A stretch of DNA of 64,000 bases from Parus major. Its lineage: Eukaryota; Chordata; Aves; Passeriformes; Paridae. The notes beneath the pieces were generated by a model, which saw only the letters and a program-made list of their open reading frames with translations, was not told the origin of the DNA and searched no databases. Below, one piece after another: positions 51,601 through 62,581 of this stretch; positions within the stretch are counted from its first letter, which is position 1, and the number at the start of each line of letters is the position of its first letter. The translations under genes and the position numbers were made by a program. The stretch covers positions 19,533,491 to 19,597,490 of the forward strand of contig NC_031770.1 in NCBI RefSeq assembly GCF_001522545.3, given 5' to 3'.

Positions 51601-54600
51601 TGTACTTGGGCTGTGTGTGTGTGTGCATGCCTGTGTTTATGTATTTCCAGGAGTAACCCTGAAATGTTCTGTCATTTTGGGGTGTAGACTAAGTGTAGAT
51701 AGCCAATTAGGTGTGACTTCTTCTAATTTAGCACTGTTTAAAGTGTTGAGGGTTCTAGTTAATGTCAGTTACTGTGAAGCTGGCAGAAGAAATGTTCATG
51801 TACGATGTGATGAATGTAACACAAAATATAGCCCATGAGTGGTGTGGAGTGACTCCTGCTCCTCATGTCTCTGGTAGGAGCACAGCCATACCTCTAAGTG
51901 CAGATTTGGGCAGCACAGCCCAAATAAGCTGCAGAGAATTCGGTGAAAGTCCAAAGCAAATAAAAGGAGCGTGATAAAGAGTGAGGAAATGTGACCTGTC
52001 AGGACATACTGAAGATATTGGGGGTGCTTGGCCAGAAAAAGAAATGTCTGAGGGACAACACGGCAAAGGGCAGTGAGAATACAGAAGGCTGTGGGAAAAG
52101 AAAACCAGTAATTTATTCTTCTTGGTGAGAAATGGGAGGGTATGGGATGTAATTAGTTCAACAGGACCAAACAAAATTCACATTAGGTATTAGCAATGAC
52201 CTTCTAAAGCAGATAAAATTTGGGGTGTTGTGAAATTTCTTCTGTTAGAAATTCTCTGGAAACAGGCATAAATGGTCCTGCCTGGAGGCACACAGGGGGA
52301 CAAAAAGCATCAAGACATCTTAACAGCACTCCTAGCCCAGTTTTCTGTACCTTGAACCATCTGTTTAAGAATCATGGTTGTGAGAAAGTGGTGTGTTCCC
52401 AGTTTGCTTGCCAGTGCATCAAAAGAAAAACAGGTGAATTGCTCATCTGAAATAAAACCTCTATCCAGTAAAAAGCCTCAGAAAGAATCAGCACCCACAT
52501 GTGCCTGGTAAACTACTGAAACTTAATTTCTATCAAGATTTGAGGGCAGATGCTGCTCTGGCTGAAGCTGATGGCAGAAACTTCCCCTGGCAGTAGTGGA
52601 ACCAATGTTAATTTATACCATAAAATCCCTGTTTGGCTGATTGTTTTCAACCAGTGATTGCACATGACAGGCATAGTTTATACTGCTTAATAATAAACTA
52701 GACAGTAAAATGTATTTAAACAAGTGTCAGTATATACTTAACCTACTCCTATTTTCCTTTTCTTATCCCTTTGATGGCATAAAATTTCAGATAATCTATT
52801 TACTATCCAGTACTTGTTGATTGGGGGACTCCATGTTTAATTTTGAGGTGATATAACTCCGATTTTTTTTTCCCTAGTGTGAAACAGCTTTGAAATAACA
52901 ATATAATTTTTATGATTATTCTGACTTTTTTTCTACAGCAAATTTTGGGTTTGTTTCAATAGTAGCTGGCATTTGTAGTAAACAGGGAAAGGCAATCACC
53001 CAGTGTGAGAGTGTTTTGCTTGCTATACCAAAAATTCTTCTACAGAAGATGATGGTACTGGTATGTTAGATTTGGTTTGTACTATCCAGTACAGAGGTAC
53101 AAGTAATTAAAGTGGGGGTTTTCTACTTGTTTTTTTGAACATATGACTGATGAATAAGTACTGAATTTCCAACTTTCAACCTGTACTACAAGATGTCCAT
53201 GCTCTCGGCCACATGGAAAGCATGTTGCATCAAGCAATACTGTTAAACTTCCAAGTGCTTTCCCTGTAGGACATGCTTCAAAGTGAGATTTTTGAAAAAT
53301 ATCGTAACATCCTTTTAAGTACAGGTGATCCTCATGGACCCTTTTCCACTTAGCCCACCTTGCTTCCAATGGTGTGCAAAATGCCAGGCTGATGAGTAAC
53401 ATGGAAATGCTGCACTAGAAGGACAGAAAGGTTCAAGTCTTAATTTGGAGTTTGTTGGTTCCTTTGCAGGTATTTAACAGGAAACATGAATAGAAAGATG
53501 TTGCTGTTTATGGCTGAGGTCACTTGTATATAGTCCACTGAGTGTGTTTACAGTGTTCATAATACTGCTGTGGGGTTTCATCTCCATTTCAGAAAGGGGT
53601 CTCCAGTGGTTTTCTGAACACAGTGAACAAAGGACTTTCTAAATTTCTTTTTAGACTTATGCTATTTCTAATGCTAAGGCTTTTAAAGATATGGTTTTCA
53701 AAAAAATTGTTTTGTTTTAGTAAACATTCTTTCTACAGAGGCACATTAGAGAGGAAAGGATAGGATTATTTAAAGGAGGGGAATTAATTGTGTCACTTCT
53801 ATAGGCATTAGGCAAATTGCCTCACTTATAGTTAAGAGGTAGCATGGGAGTATTTAAGTATAGGGTACCTGCAATGCACTTTATGATAGTCTTAGCTTAT
53901 GACCTTATATCATTTTATTTCTCTATTAAAGCAAGACATTCCTCATGGAGACTGTGATTGTGCACAGTGCTGTAGTTAGCACCTCATGTCCTGATGGCTG
54001 TGTGGTGCACCGTGATAAAACAGGGAAGGGGGTGTTGAGTACTTGAGAAGTTTGCATGGGAATCCAAGAAATAAAAGGTGATATCTAATATGTGGTAGGA
54101 TGGGAGATATGCAAATGAGATGTGAAAATGTCTAGCTCATAATTACATGCTATGTGTTTTACCCATAAACCCATTTTAAATGGGTACAGCAGATGCCACA
54201 GTGAAGAGAGTGACTTAAAATGTCATTATGGGCCACCCAGAAATCCCTGACTCCAGAGGTAGTAAAGACCTCGCAGGTCAGTCCAGTGACGGTGCTCAGC
54301 ATTTATATATGAATTTGGCATTTCACAGAGGGGTGCTCAGATCTTGAGGAACAGACTCTGCTGACATGGAGACTCCCCCTGCCCTGGGGAGAAGGGAGAG
54401 TGACTGATGAAAGATACTGTTTCTGAGTTTTATTTTACGTGAAAGTTGTCACAGCAGGAACGAGAGAATGCCTTTGGACTCGGGCAGCACTGGGTTGTTT
54501 TCTGCACAAGAGCAAATGCTGACCCTGATGGTGAATGCTCCCTGTAGCCTGATGCCGTGGGTATTGCTGCTCAGGGACTTAGGCAGGGGTAGTTTATGGC

Positions 54601-54899
54601 TCCTGGTAGGTTTTGGGACAAACTGCATGTTACACTGTTCAGTACTCTGCAGAGGGATAAATGGGGTTGTGAGGAGAGATGCAGCTCGAAGGTTATGTGA
54701 ACTTTCAAGTCAGAATTGAAAAACACATTGTGTGTAGACATTTTCAGGGTCGGGGAACAGCTGGATTCTCAAGCTTACTGCACAGGGCTCTGAGTTCAGT
54801 AATTAAATTGCTTCTGAAAGCTTAGATATTGTAATGCTTACAATCCAAATGGTTCACTCTTAAATACTGAAATGATAATGGTGGGGTTTTTTGTGGGTT

Positions 54900-54932
<33 letters not shown>

Positions 54933-55402
54933 AGTTACTTCTGTGGGAAATACTGTAAATTTGGCATAATTGCCATAGAAGGTAATAACTTTAGTTATGA
55001 CCCCTGGAACAACATATAACCTGTTGACTGAGAAGTGGGTGATACTTTGTGCTCAATCTCAAATCTTAAAACATCAGACAAACTTGTAAAATGTTTCCTA
55101 CCACTCTCTGTGGGCCAAACATATTACAGCTGCACTCTGAGCTGTGTGTACAATGTATCTGGAGGAACAGCAAGAGATGATCTTAGAACCGCCTGTGATG
55201 TTCACCCCCCAAAAAAAGTTCTTAAGTTCTAAATAGCAAAAAAGAAAAAAAAATAACCAAAAATCCCCAAACTTGAGTTACCAAAGCAGAGGAAATAATC
55301 TAGATACATAGATGTAAAAAAGGTTTCATTTTCTCCTCTCAACGGTAGCTGTTCTGTGGTTTGTGTTGTTATGACTGTTTACAAGCATTGTTTACACAAA
55401 AA
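48643..55402. other. Unique non-coding sequence
   Basis: About 6.8 kb with T-rich runs (50083-50095, 50718-50731), a short TG run at about 51610-51625 and a TTTTG repeat at 54901-54930. No gene was recognised; open frames on both strands show no codon bias. Confidence 0.55.
54901..54930. repeat. (TTTTG)n low-complexity repeat
   Basis: T-run followed by four TTTTG-type units and a second T-run, ending in CCAG. Simple repeat only. Confidence 0.9.
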
Positions 55403-55597
55403 TCACATTATTCTCCCACGGCTGACGTAGCTGGTGATGTAAATGTGCCTGCTCAGGGCCTGTTCCTCCAAGAGGCAGAGCAGGCTGGGCTCTCTGAGCA
55501 CCTCGTGCTGGTTGGGAGCCCCCAGTGCCAGGATTTTGGGATCAGCTGCCTTCATGTTGAGCTCTCTGAGCTCCTTCACGGGAAACGAGAGTTGGTA
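55403..55597 (-). CDS. Candidate terminal coding exon, unidentified protein
   Basis: This is the best coding signal in the window. On the minus strand the sequence CCTTTCTCCTCAAG, a good pyrimidine-rich acceptor, ends at 55598. From 55597 the frame runs for 64 codons to a TGA at 55403-55405. By hand count GC at codon positions 1, 2 and 3 is about 59, 37 and 78 percent, the classic order for a vertebrate exon, in DNA that is otherwise about 40 percent GC. The peptide looks natural: a charged helix (V-K-E-L-R-E-L-N-M-K), then D-P-K-I-L-A-L-G-A-P-N-Q, a Leu/Glu-rich helix (S-L-L-C-L-L-E-E-Q), and a basic end (S-R-G-R-I-M). No protein family was recognised. With no convincing donor inside, it would be a last exon; upstream exons would lie at higher coordinates. 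The frame is also open upstream to 55750. A decayed exon or a spliced pseudogene piece cannot be excluded. Confidence 0.42.
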   Translation of the reverse strand, partial: YQLSFPVKELRELNMKAADPKILALGAPNQHEVLREPSLLCLLEEQALSRHIYITSYVSRGRIM

Positions 55598-57679
55598 CTT
55601 GAGGAGAAAGGACTTTGTTTGAGAGCTGCGGTGCAGGGTAAATCTCCCCTTTCCTTTAGCAAAGCATTGCATGCTCTCTGTTCTGAAGAGGTACATTTCT
55701 GTGAGTCGTAGTTGGGAGGCTGGCTGGCAGGATGCAGGATACAGGAGCAAATTAACCCAATATCTGCATTTGGCAGCAATATTAATATTTTCCCAGGCAG
55801 TGCTTACAGTGCATGTCTGTTTGTTTGGGGTTTTTTAAGTGACATTAGACTACCTTCAAGATAGCTCTCTTCCCAAATGCACTGCAGAGAGGAGGGATGC
55901 TCTGACAGGAGCTGGCGGCAGTGGGACAGGCTGACTGCGTGCTCCCCACCAGCAGTGAGGGCTGCTCTGAATTAAGACATCAGAGAAGGACTTTGTGCAG
56001 GAAAATAATGAAAACACTGACAGACACTGAGACCATATGAAGAAAGGGAAAACTTATTTCCTTAAGAGGTACAATGCTTTGTTGAAGGAGCATTGTAAGG
56101 AAACAAATAGGATTTTTTAAAAACTGCTTCTCACAGAAACAACAGAAAAGGAATTTCTCATAGGAATGGAACGGTAACTGAATTATTTTTGTGATATAAA
56201 AGCATTCCAGTGTTGTGCTTGCAGCCTGTGAGGAAGAGGGAAAGAAAGAAAGTGAAACTAACTGGGAACAGCTGAAAGAGCTTCGCTGTATAGGCTGAGA
56301 GCAATGAGTTATTAAAAAAAAAATTAAATCAGTTAACAGTGCATTAGATAACTCTATAAGTATTTACTTTAACAAGGGAAATATTTGTTCTTATGTGTGC
56401 AAATGCAGCCTTTATTTTCATCAGTTTTAGTCTGCCTTGCTTCTAATGGCAATGTGTTTTCAGCCCACCAAGACCCCTGGTTATTACATGCATAGCTGAA
56501 GATTTTTAGCAGATCTAGGTGTAAAGGCATTGTAGCAGAATGTATCCTGTAGCTCTGCATTTAATTTCTATCTTTTAATTATTTAGTGTTTCTGAGCAAA
56601 TGTTCTGTATCCAGTCTTCTGCCAAGCATGGTTAGCATAAAACCCAGACCATGCACTATGCCTCCGGACTAGGGGATGCGGATTTACTACTTAAATGTTT
56701 GGGTTTTTTTCTCTCTGTCAACTGCTTTGTTCTGACTCTCTATTGTGGAGCTATTGTCCCAATGATCTGAATAATCTTCTTCCTTCAAGCAGCTCTTAAG
56801 TATCCATGTTTTCAAGAGGAAATGTGAAATTCATTCCATCCCATAGGCCAGTAGTAGAGCAGTGTGGGGAATGGGAGGTGATCTGGGACAGTGCATTGGG
56901 GAAGACAACAAGATAAATAGCACAGTACTCATGCAAGAGGGAGAGGAAAAGTCCTGATCCAAGGTTGAGTTTGGCCCTCGTGTTGTCTTCTTAGAGACAG
57001 TGGGGTCTGGGCAGAGAGTGTGCCCAGCAGCACGTGCCACACAGGCGCTGTCCCCAGCAGGTCCTTCTATGCCACAGGTAGCCACAAGGAGCAGGAGTCA
57101 CCAGCAGCTTCCCACAGCTGTGGCCATCCCCTCAGTAAAACTTTGGTGACTGTCACAGTTTACCATGGCATAGGTATAGATCAGATGGCCCTGGGTTTTG
57201 ATTTGTGTCGTTGTGACTCATTTGACTGAAGGAGATGTAATTTTGAGATGAAATGGCAGAAGTGGAGGTATGTGAGAGCCAACATATAAAATGGTATAAA
57301 TTGGATCCCATCTGGGACTCTTGCATTGTCTCAGTGCCCAGGGACGACTTAGGTCGTAACACCCTTAGCAAAGTGGGAAGAGAGGTGTGTGATTCTCACT
57401 TTGGAGGCAAACACTTTCCTCAGCATCCATGTGCCAGCTGCATCGACTCAGAACACTGTAAGGAGCTCCATTAAGTTCTATTGGGTCCATAATCTGCACA
57501 TTAAGAAAAATTTACATGATAGATGGAGCTGTTAAAGTCTAATTGGGTAATCAAAAATTAGTTAATGTGCCAAAATATGTATTTAGCTGATAAACTCTAA
57601 TGGTTCCAAAGGGTTCTAGTATTAATAGAAGGCATGCTTGCACACTAAGGAGTTGAGAGTAAGATATTGCTCTTGTAAC
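55598..57679. other. Sequence upstream of the candidate minus-strand exon
   Basis: If 55403-55597 is a last exon, this is intron. The plus strand near 55630 also offers a donor-like CAGG/GTAAAT, so a plus-strand exon over the same bases is an alternative with poorer codon statistics. A moderately GC-rich patch at 56940-57130 is open on both strands without clear bias. No repeats of note. Confidence 0.45.
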
Positions 57680-57735
57680 ACGCATTTCAAATAAAGATCC
57701 CAAAGCACTTGACAGATATTAAATCACTTATTGAT
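57680..57735 (-). repeat. Fragment of ancient amniote SINE-like repeat
   Basis: AAAGATCCCAAAGCACTTGACAG then ATATTAAATCACTTA matches the phrase 'gatcccaaagcactttacaaatattaa' of an old, widespread amniote repeat. Only about 55 bases are recognisable. Confidence 0.4.
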
Positions 57736-58254
57736 TTGATTTTTCCAAAATATGTCCATCCAAGGCTCTGGGGGAATATATGTTAACAATAATGTCAAAT
57801 TTGCACATAAGTAATAAATTATAATTTCCCCCACTTCCCAAGTCTATCAAGTGCAATAATCACTCCTGCCCTTAAACCCAGTTAAAACCTCTCTGGGCTG
57901 GGTCTTCCTTAATTGAACCATATTTGGTCCCTGTGATATACTGTATCCACCTGAGTGACAAATAAGTTGAATCCCAGTGAAATGAATGGGTTTGAAAAGG
58001 GTTAGAGGTAAAGTGTCAGAGTCAGTAGAAGAACGTGTTATTGATAGTTACTTCTCCTTTACTCTGCAGAGTAACCAGCACAGCATTTGTGTATTCACAG
58101 AGCCAGAAGGATGTTTCAGCATTCTGCAAATAGCTTCCTTACCTATTTGTTCAAATTTCATTCTATTTTATGTGGAGGACATGAATAAGAATTTTAAAAT
58201 AACTCTTCTGCTTAATCTTTCCAAAGTGTCCTAATGTATTATTAATAGCATGCC

Positions 58255-58512
58255 ACTCCCACATTATAATGGCATGTGGTTCTGTGTTTGTACAGCATCT
58301 AGTGTAATAAGAACCTCATCCAAGAGACTTTTGTAGGCTCTTCTACAGTTCAAACAGATAATGACAGCTTTATTTTAATATGGAAAAAGGTTATCCTTGT
58401 TTTATGAAGGAAATGGAGGCAGAAAGATAACACCTGTCATAGAAGTAGAACTAGATAGACTGCACACTCAGATGTTTCTTTGCTGCTCTGGCTACTAGAC
58501 CACAGCACAGAG
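58255..58512. repeat. Ancient MIR/CORE-SINE-like repeat, decayed
   Basis: The first part contains TGTACAGCATCTAGTGTAATAAGAACC, a common old-repeat phrase. The second part runs TTATCCTTGTTTTATGAAGG, then AAATGGAGGCAGAAAGATAAC, then CTCTGGCTACTAGACCACAGC, in the order of a MIR-type SINE body (the 'tatccccattttacagatgagg', 'gaggcacagagaggttaa' and 'aaccactagaccacactgc' blocks). Such SINEs are shared across amniotes. Each phrase is visible, but the whole is too decayed for a firm family call. Confidence 0.45.
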
Positions 58513-59224
58513 GCATTCCTAAAACTTGCACCTGTTAAACACAATTTATGGTTTGGTTGATATATAATGTGCCTTTATTTCTATGTGGGATTTATAACAG
58601 TAACTATCTTGAGTTTATCAGACCTATTGTGCTCTAAAAAAGCCTCCAGACACTTAAAAGTGCCAGGCAGCTGAAGTCCCTTCTGCTCAGCTAGGCACAC
58701 CTTTGAGGAGGGAAAAAGAACATGTCCGAGAAAATTCAAGCTTAGGGTAAACTAATCCCATCTCCATACCATGTAAATATTTAAAGAGAAAATGCAACAA
58801 CCACATTGTTGAATTTCCTACTTTGGATGACTGTCACATTTTTAATGATAGTTGAATAGTTTTGTATTTTATTTATGTGGTATCATTTGTTTGCTGGGGA
58901 ATATGTATTGAACAGTTTCCTTGCCTCTGAATTTGAAATTGTATTTTTCCCAATATCATTAGTTGAAGGATGTTACCACATAAATAAATAAATAAGCCAA
59001 GTGTTGTGATTGTTTGCTGTCTAACATACATAGATCCAAAAGTATACTGAAATGCTGTTTGAAACAGATGAGTCAATGCCGCATTTTCTGACATCTGCCT
59101 AGGAAGAGAGAGAAAAATAATCCTCACAGTGAGGGAAAAACCAGAAGCAGTCACTTGGCTTTTTGGGAAAGCTCTGGCCTGAGAAAGGAGCTAAAAGAAA
59201 AAAAAAAAAAGGTAAAAAAAAAAA

Positions 59225-59450
59225 AGGTGGGGAATAATGAATTCATCAAGCTGAAAATGCACAGGCCAATGGAGCGCTTAGATTTCAATAGAAGGCAAAT
59301 GGAAAGAGAGCCCCCATTACTGTTGAGATGCAGCGACACGGCTGCACTAATCGCTTGGTCATGCTTGGGAGACACTAAGTCATCATGGGCCATGACATGG
59401 GGAGAACAGGCACCAGGGTTTGTTGTAAGAAAAAATTGTTTATTTAACAT
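59225..59450. promoter_or_regulatory. Candidate conserved non-coding block
   Basis: Between an A-rich low-complexity run (59197-59225) and a T-rich edge, about 225 bases of repeat-free sequence contain several CpGs (AGCGACACGG, ATCGC), TTTCAATAGAAGG and a TCATCATGGGCCATGACATGG segment. Both strands are open in frames with flat codon composition, so coding is unlikely. It has the look of an enhancer, on texture alone. Confidence 0.22.
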
Positions 59451-60039
59451 CCACAACCAGCATCATCCCTCTCCTTTACCTTGCATCCCCCTGCCCAGAT
59501 CCGTCCCTCTCTGCCGGGGAAGCGCGTGCCTGGCAGCACAGCTGGGCTGCTGTGGAGCAGGCCTGGGCAGCGGAGAATAAGAAGGGAATTTTTTTGGTAG
59601 GGTGTGACCACAGAACTGTCCTGCAGTGGGAATTAATGTCTCATCTAATTTGTCACCCCTTTAAACAGAATTTATAGTACTTACTAGCTTCAAAATTCAT
59701 GGAAGTGCTCAGATTACTTTCATGTGAGATATGCCCCCTATCTTAAAAAAAAATTTAAAATCTCCTTAGCTGTTATATTTTGATAGCTAGCCATTTCTGT
59801 TTGAGCAAAAGGAAAGATGCTGAACCAAGTGATGTTGGGCTGAGAAAATAATTGTATCTGGGAACTCATTATGGTAATATTGAGGAGAGTCTCCTCAGAG
59901 GCCGATCATTCAAGGCAGGTAAGCTTTGGCTTAGAAAGAGTGCAGTGTTGGTGCAGGAATTTGCAAGTGCTGTGCTCTATTCTTGGTTCCTGCCACAGAC
60001 TTCCTATGTGCTGAGGAACAAATCTTTTAGCTCGTCCTT

Positions 60040-60084
60040 ATTTTTATTTTTTTTTTTTGGTTTGGTTTGGTTTGGGTTTTTTTT
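60040..60084. repeat. T-rich / (GGTTT)n low-complexity run
   Basis: A T-run is followed by GGTTT units and a further T-run. Simple repeat only. Confidence 0.9.
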
Positions 60085-62561
60085 GTTAGAATTTCCTTGC
60101 ATTTTAAATCTGTGGGAAGTTAAATGGAGCAGACCTTTAGATTCACTTCCTCTCCCCCCTCCGCCCCAGTAACAGACGAAGTAGAGAGGATATAGAAACA
60201 CGTTTAAAAGATCAAATCAATGCACTTATTTTGTAAGCAGAAACTAAAGGGAACAAGGTGTTGGTTTCTTTAAAAAATACACAACTGCTTTTTCTTTTCC
60301 CCCAGCCTCCCTCTGAGATAAATCAAAATCAGTCTTTGAGAGATTAATTGAGGAGTCCATATCTCACAAAAATGTAAGCAGTGACTGCAAAAAAAGGACA
60401 CAGTGTTGACTAATAAAATTGTCTAGCTATACAAACCTTTAAAAGGAAGAAATTGCCCATCCACATATTTTTTTCTGCCACATACCTTAATTAGCTCCAC
60501 AAAAACCACTGCCTACTTCCACTTTCTCATTAATTAGTCCTATGCTACTGTGTTCTTAGTTCCTTGTGTAACAACACAGGACATTACCTTCATTCTGACC
60601 AGAGGAGAAAGGCAGACTTTATGAGAGCAGAGCTCTCCTAGTAAGGTTCCTGAATTCATTTACAGATTTGCATTATATGTGTAAAAGAGAGAATTTAATG
60701 TCCTGAACACACACACACATATATTTTCACACAACTGTAGTAAATATAGTGTACTGAACTGTGATCTGCTCTAGGGTGTTCCTCTATGATAAAACTAATA
60801 TTAGGGAAAGAAAGAGACTAGGACACCAGAAGTTAATTAAAAATAAAAATTTTAAAATCTCATGTTTTTAAGGCAGAAATAGAGAACTGAGAATTCTTTG
60901 TTTTCTTCCTCTTTCTGTGGTCCTAAAAGAGAAATAATAATGAAGACAGAAGCACTAAATTGAGCTCAGCCTACTCTTTAAGAAAACCCCCCAAAATTCC
61001 TTGAGTTAAAAATGAATCTGGATAGCAGATTCATCTGCAGAATTACCATTGCTCCTCCAGTCCTTATTCAGATAAGTTCTATTTTCGATAAGGCATATGT
61101 GTGAGCTTGTTAACTGAACCTATAATTAATGGCCTTCTAAGATCTAGAGGCCCAAATGGCTTAAAATTGCAATATCTTGAGGGTGCTGACCTGTGAAAGC
61201 AGTGGTTTACAAAGGGTTTACTCATGCTGGTTACCTTTCTGAGGGGCCAGGTAACAAATGTAGTTTGGCTATTTTCTACTCAGGCGAAAACTGTCTAATC
61301 TGGTGGCAAAAATTCTGTTATTAGTGGCTTTAGTTTTATTCTGTGGAAACCATCAAGCTGTGGGGATTGAGCTGAAACTGATGGACTCACCTACTGCCTA
61401 AGAGTTTTCCACCACCAGAAGACCACACCTTGTGAGGCAATCTGCAGTCAGCAGTTTGGAGGGGCTGGAAATGTAGGGATTTATGGCACAGGATCAAAGT
61501 GCAGGTAGGTAACCCTGGCAGTACCCACCCTCCAGAAAAATGTAACCCTGCACAGTCCCGAGTTTCCACAAGTTTAACATTAAGATATCGGTTATTCAAC
61601 ATCTCTCTAGTGAATTGAAGTTCAGCCTGAGGATTTATCTGTTGTTTCATCTTGATGAGACAGAAATGATTGAGTTTAGGCCAGGCATAGCTAATTTATC
61701 TTAATACAGATGAAGCCTGTATACCCATCTTCAAGCAAAGATCATGTTTCTCATCGTGATATCTGAGAGTCTTTGACTCTCTATCATGAGAACTTGCAGT
61801 TCCTCACTTAAAAAAGAATAATTAGAGAATTCAGTATGCCAATTTTATCTGATAAAAAAAACAACATATAAGCTCTTCACCGGTAGTTTGTTGAGCTTAT
61901 TTTATGTAAGACCAAAGTTGGGTAAAGAGATAGGTCATTCAAAGAAGACTATGTGGCATAGTATGAAGGTTGTTTTTCAGGTTTATAAAGTGATCTGATT
62001 TCATTTCGAGTTCCCAATTGATGTTTGTTTTTATTTAAAATGTCTGTAAGGGTAACTGTTCAGAATGTACTATCCAAGATAATAGCATTAACTGGCATGG
62101 CTGCAAAATCAATAATAGTAACAAAAATATACCTCTACTGATTAAGAGTGACATAAAATAAATTTGTTAACTGAAATGGATGTAGTCAACAGTTTAAACA
62201 CGTGTCTTAAATAGTGTAATGCAATTCATAGTTCTTATTTTAACTTTTAGTTAATTTTTTAAAAGAACCTTTGAAAATATATATTGCATTTCCCTGCTTA
62301 TAAAAAGACAAGCCAAACTGAGGTAGAAAAGCATTTAATTTCCTCTAATAGAGCTCCCACCTGCAAAAATAAACTTGATAACAAAACTGTGGTGTACTTC
62401 ACCTAAAGAAAGTAATTGAAATTGGTAATTCATAAACTATAGACTAGCTTTGAAGGACAGGTCTTTGTCATCAGGCTTCATGAGAAACAGCAGAGCAGAA
62501 ATAAAAATAGATCATTGACCAAAAATATCCTTTTCCAGCTGGGTCATTTAAAGAACTGTCC

Positions 62562-62581
62562 TTTTTTTTTTTTTTTTTTTT
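62562..62581. repeat. Poly-T run (T20)
   Basis: Twenty uninterrupted T. Read on the minus strand it is an A20 run, which could be the tail of an old retrocopy, but no recognisable source lies upstream on that strand. Confidence 0.9.

Noticed and set aside
61552..61650. Minus-strand segment after a good acceptor with GG/GTGGGT donor
   Set aside because: Codon-position composition is not coding-like and no conservation evidence is available.
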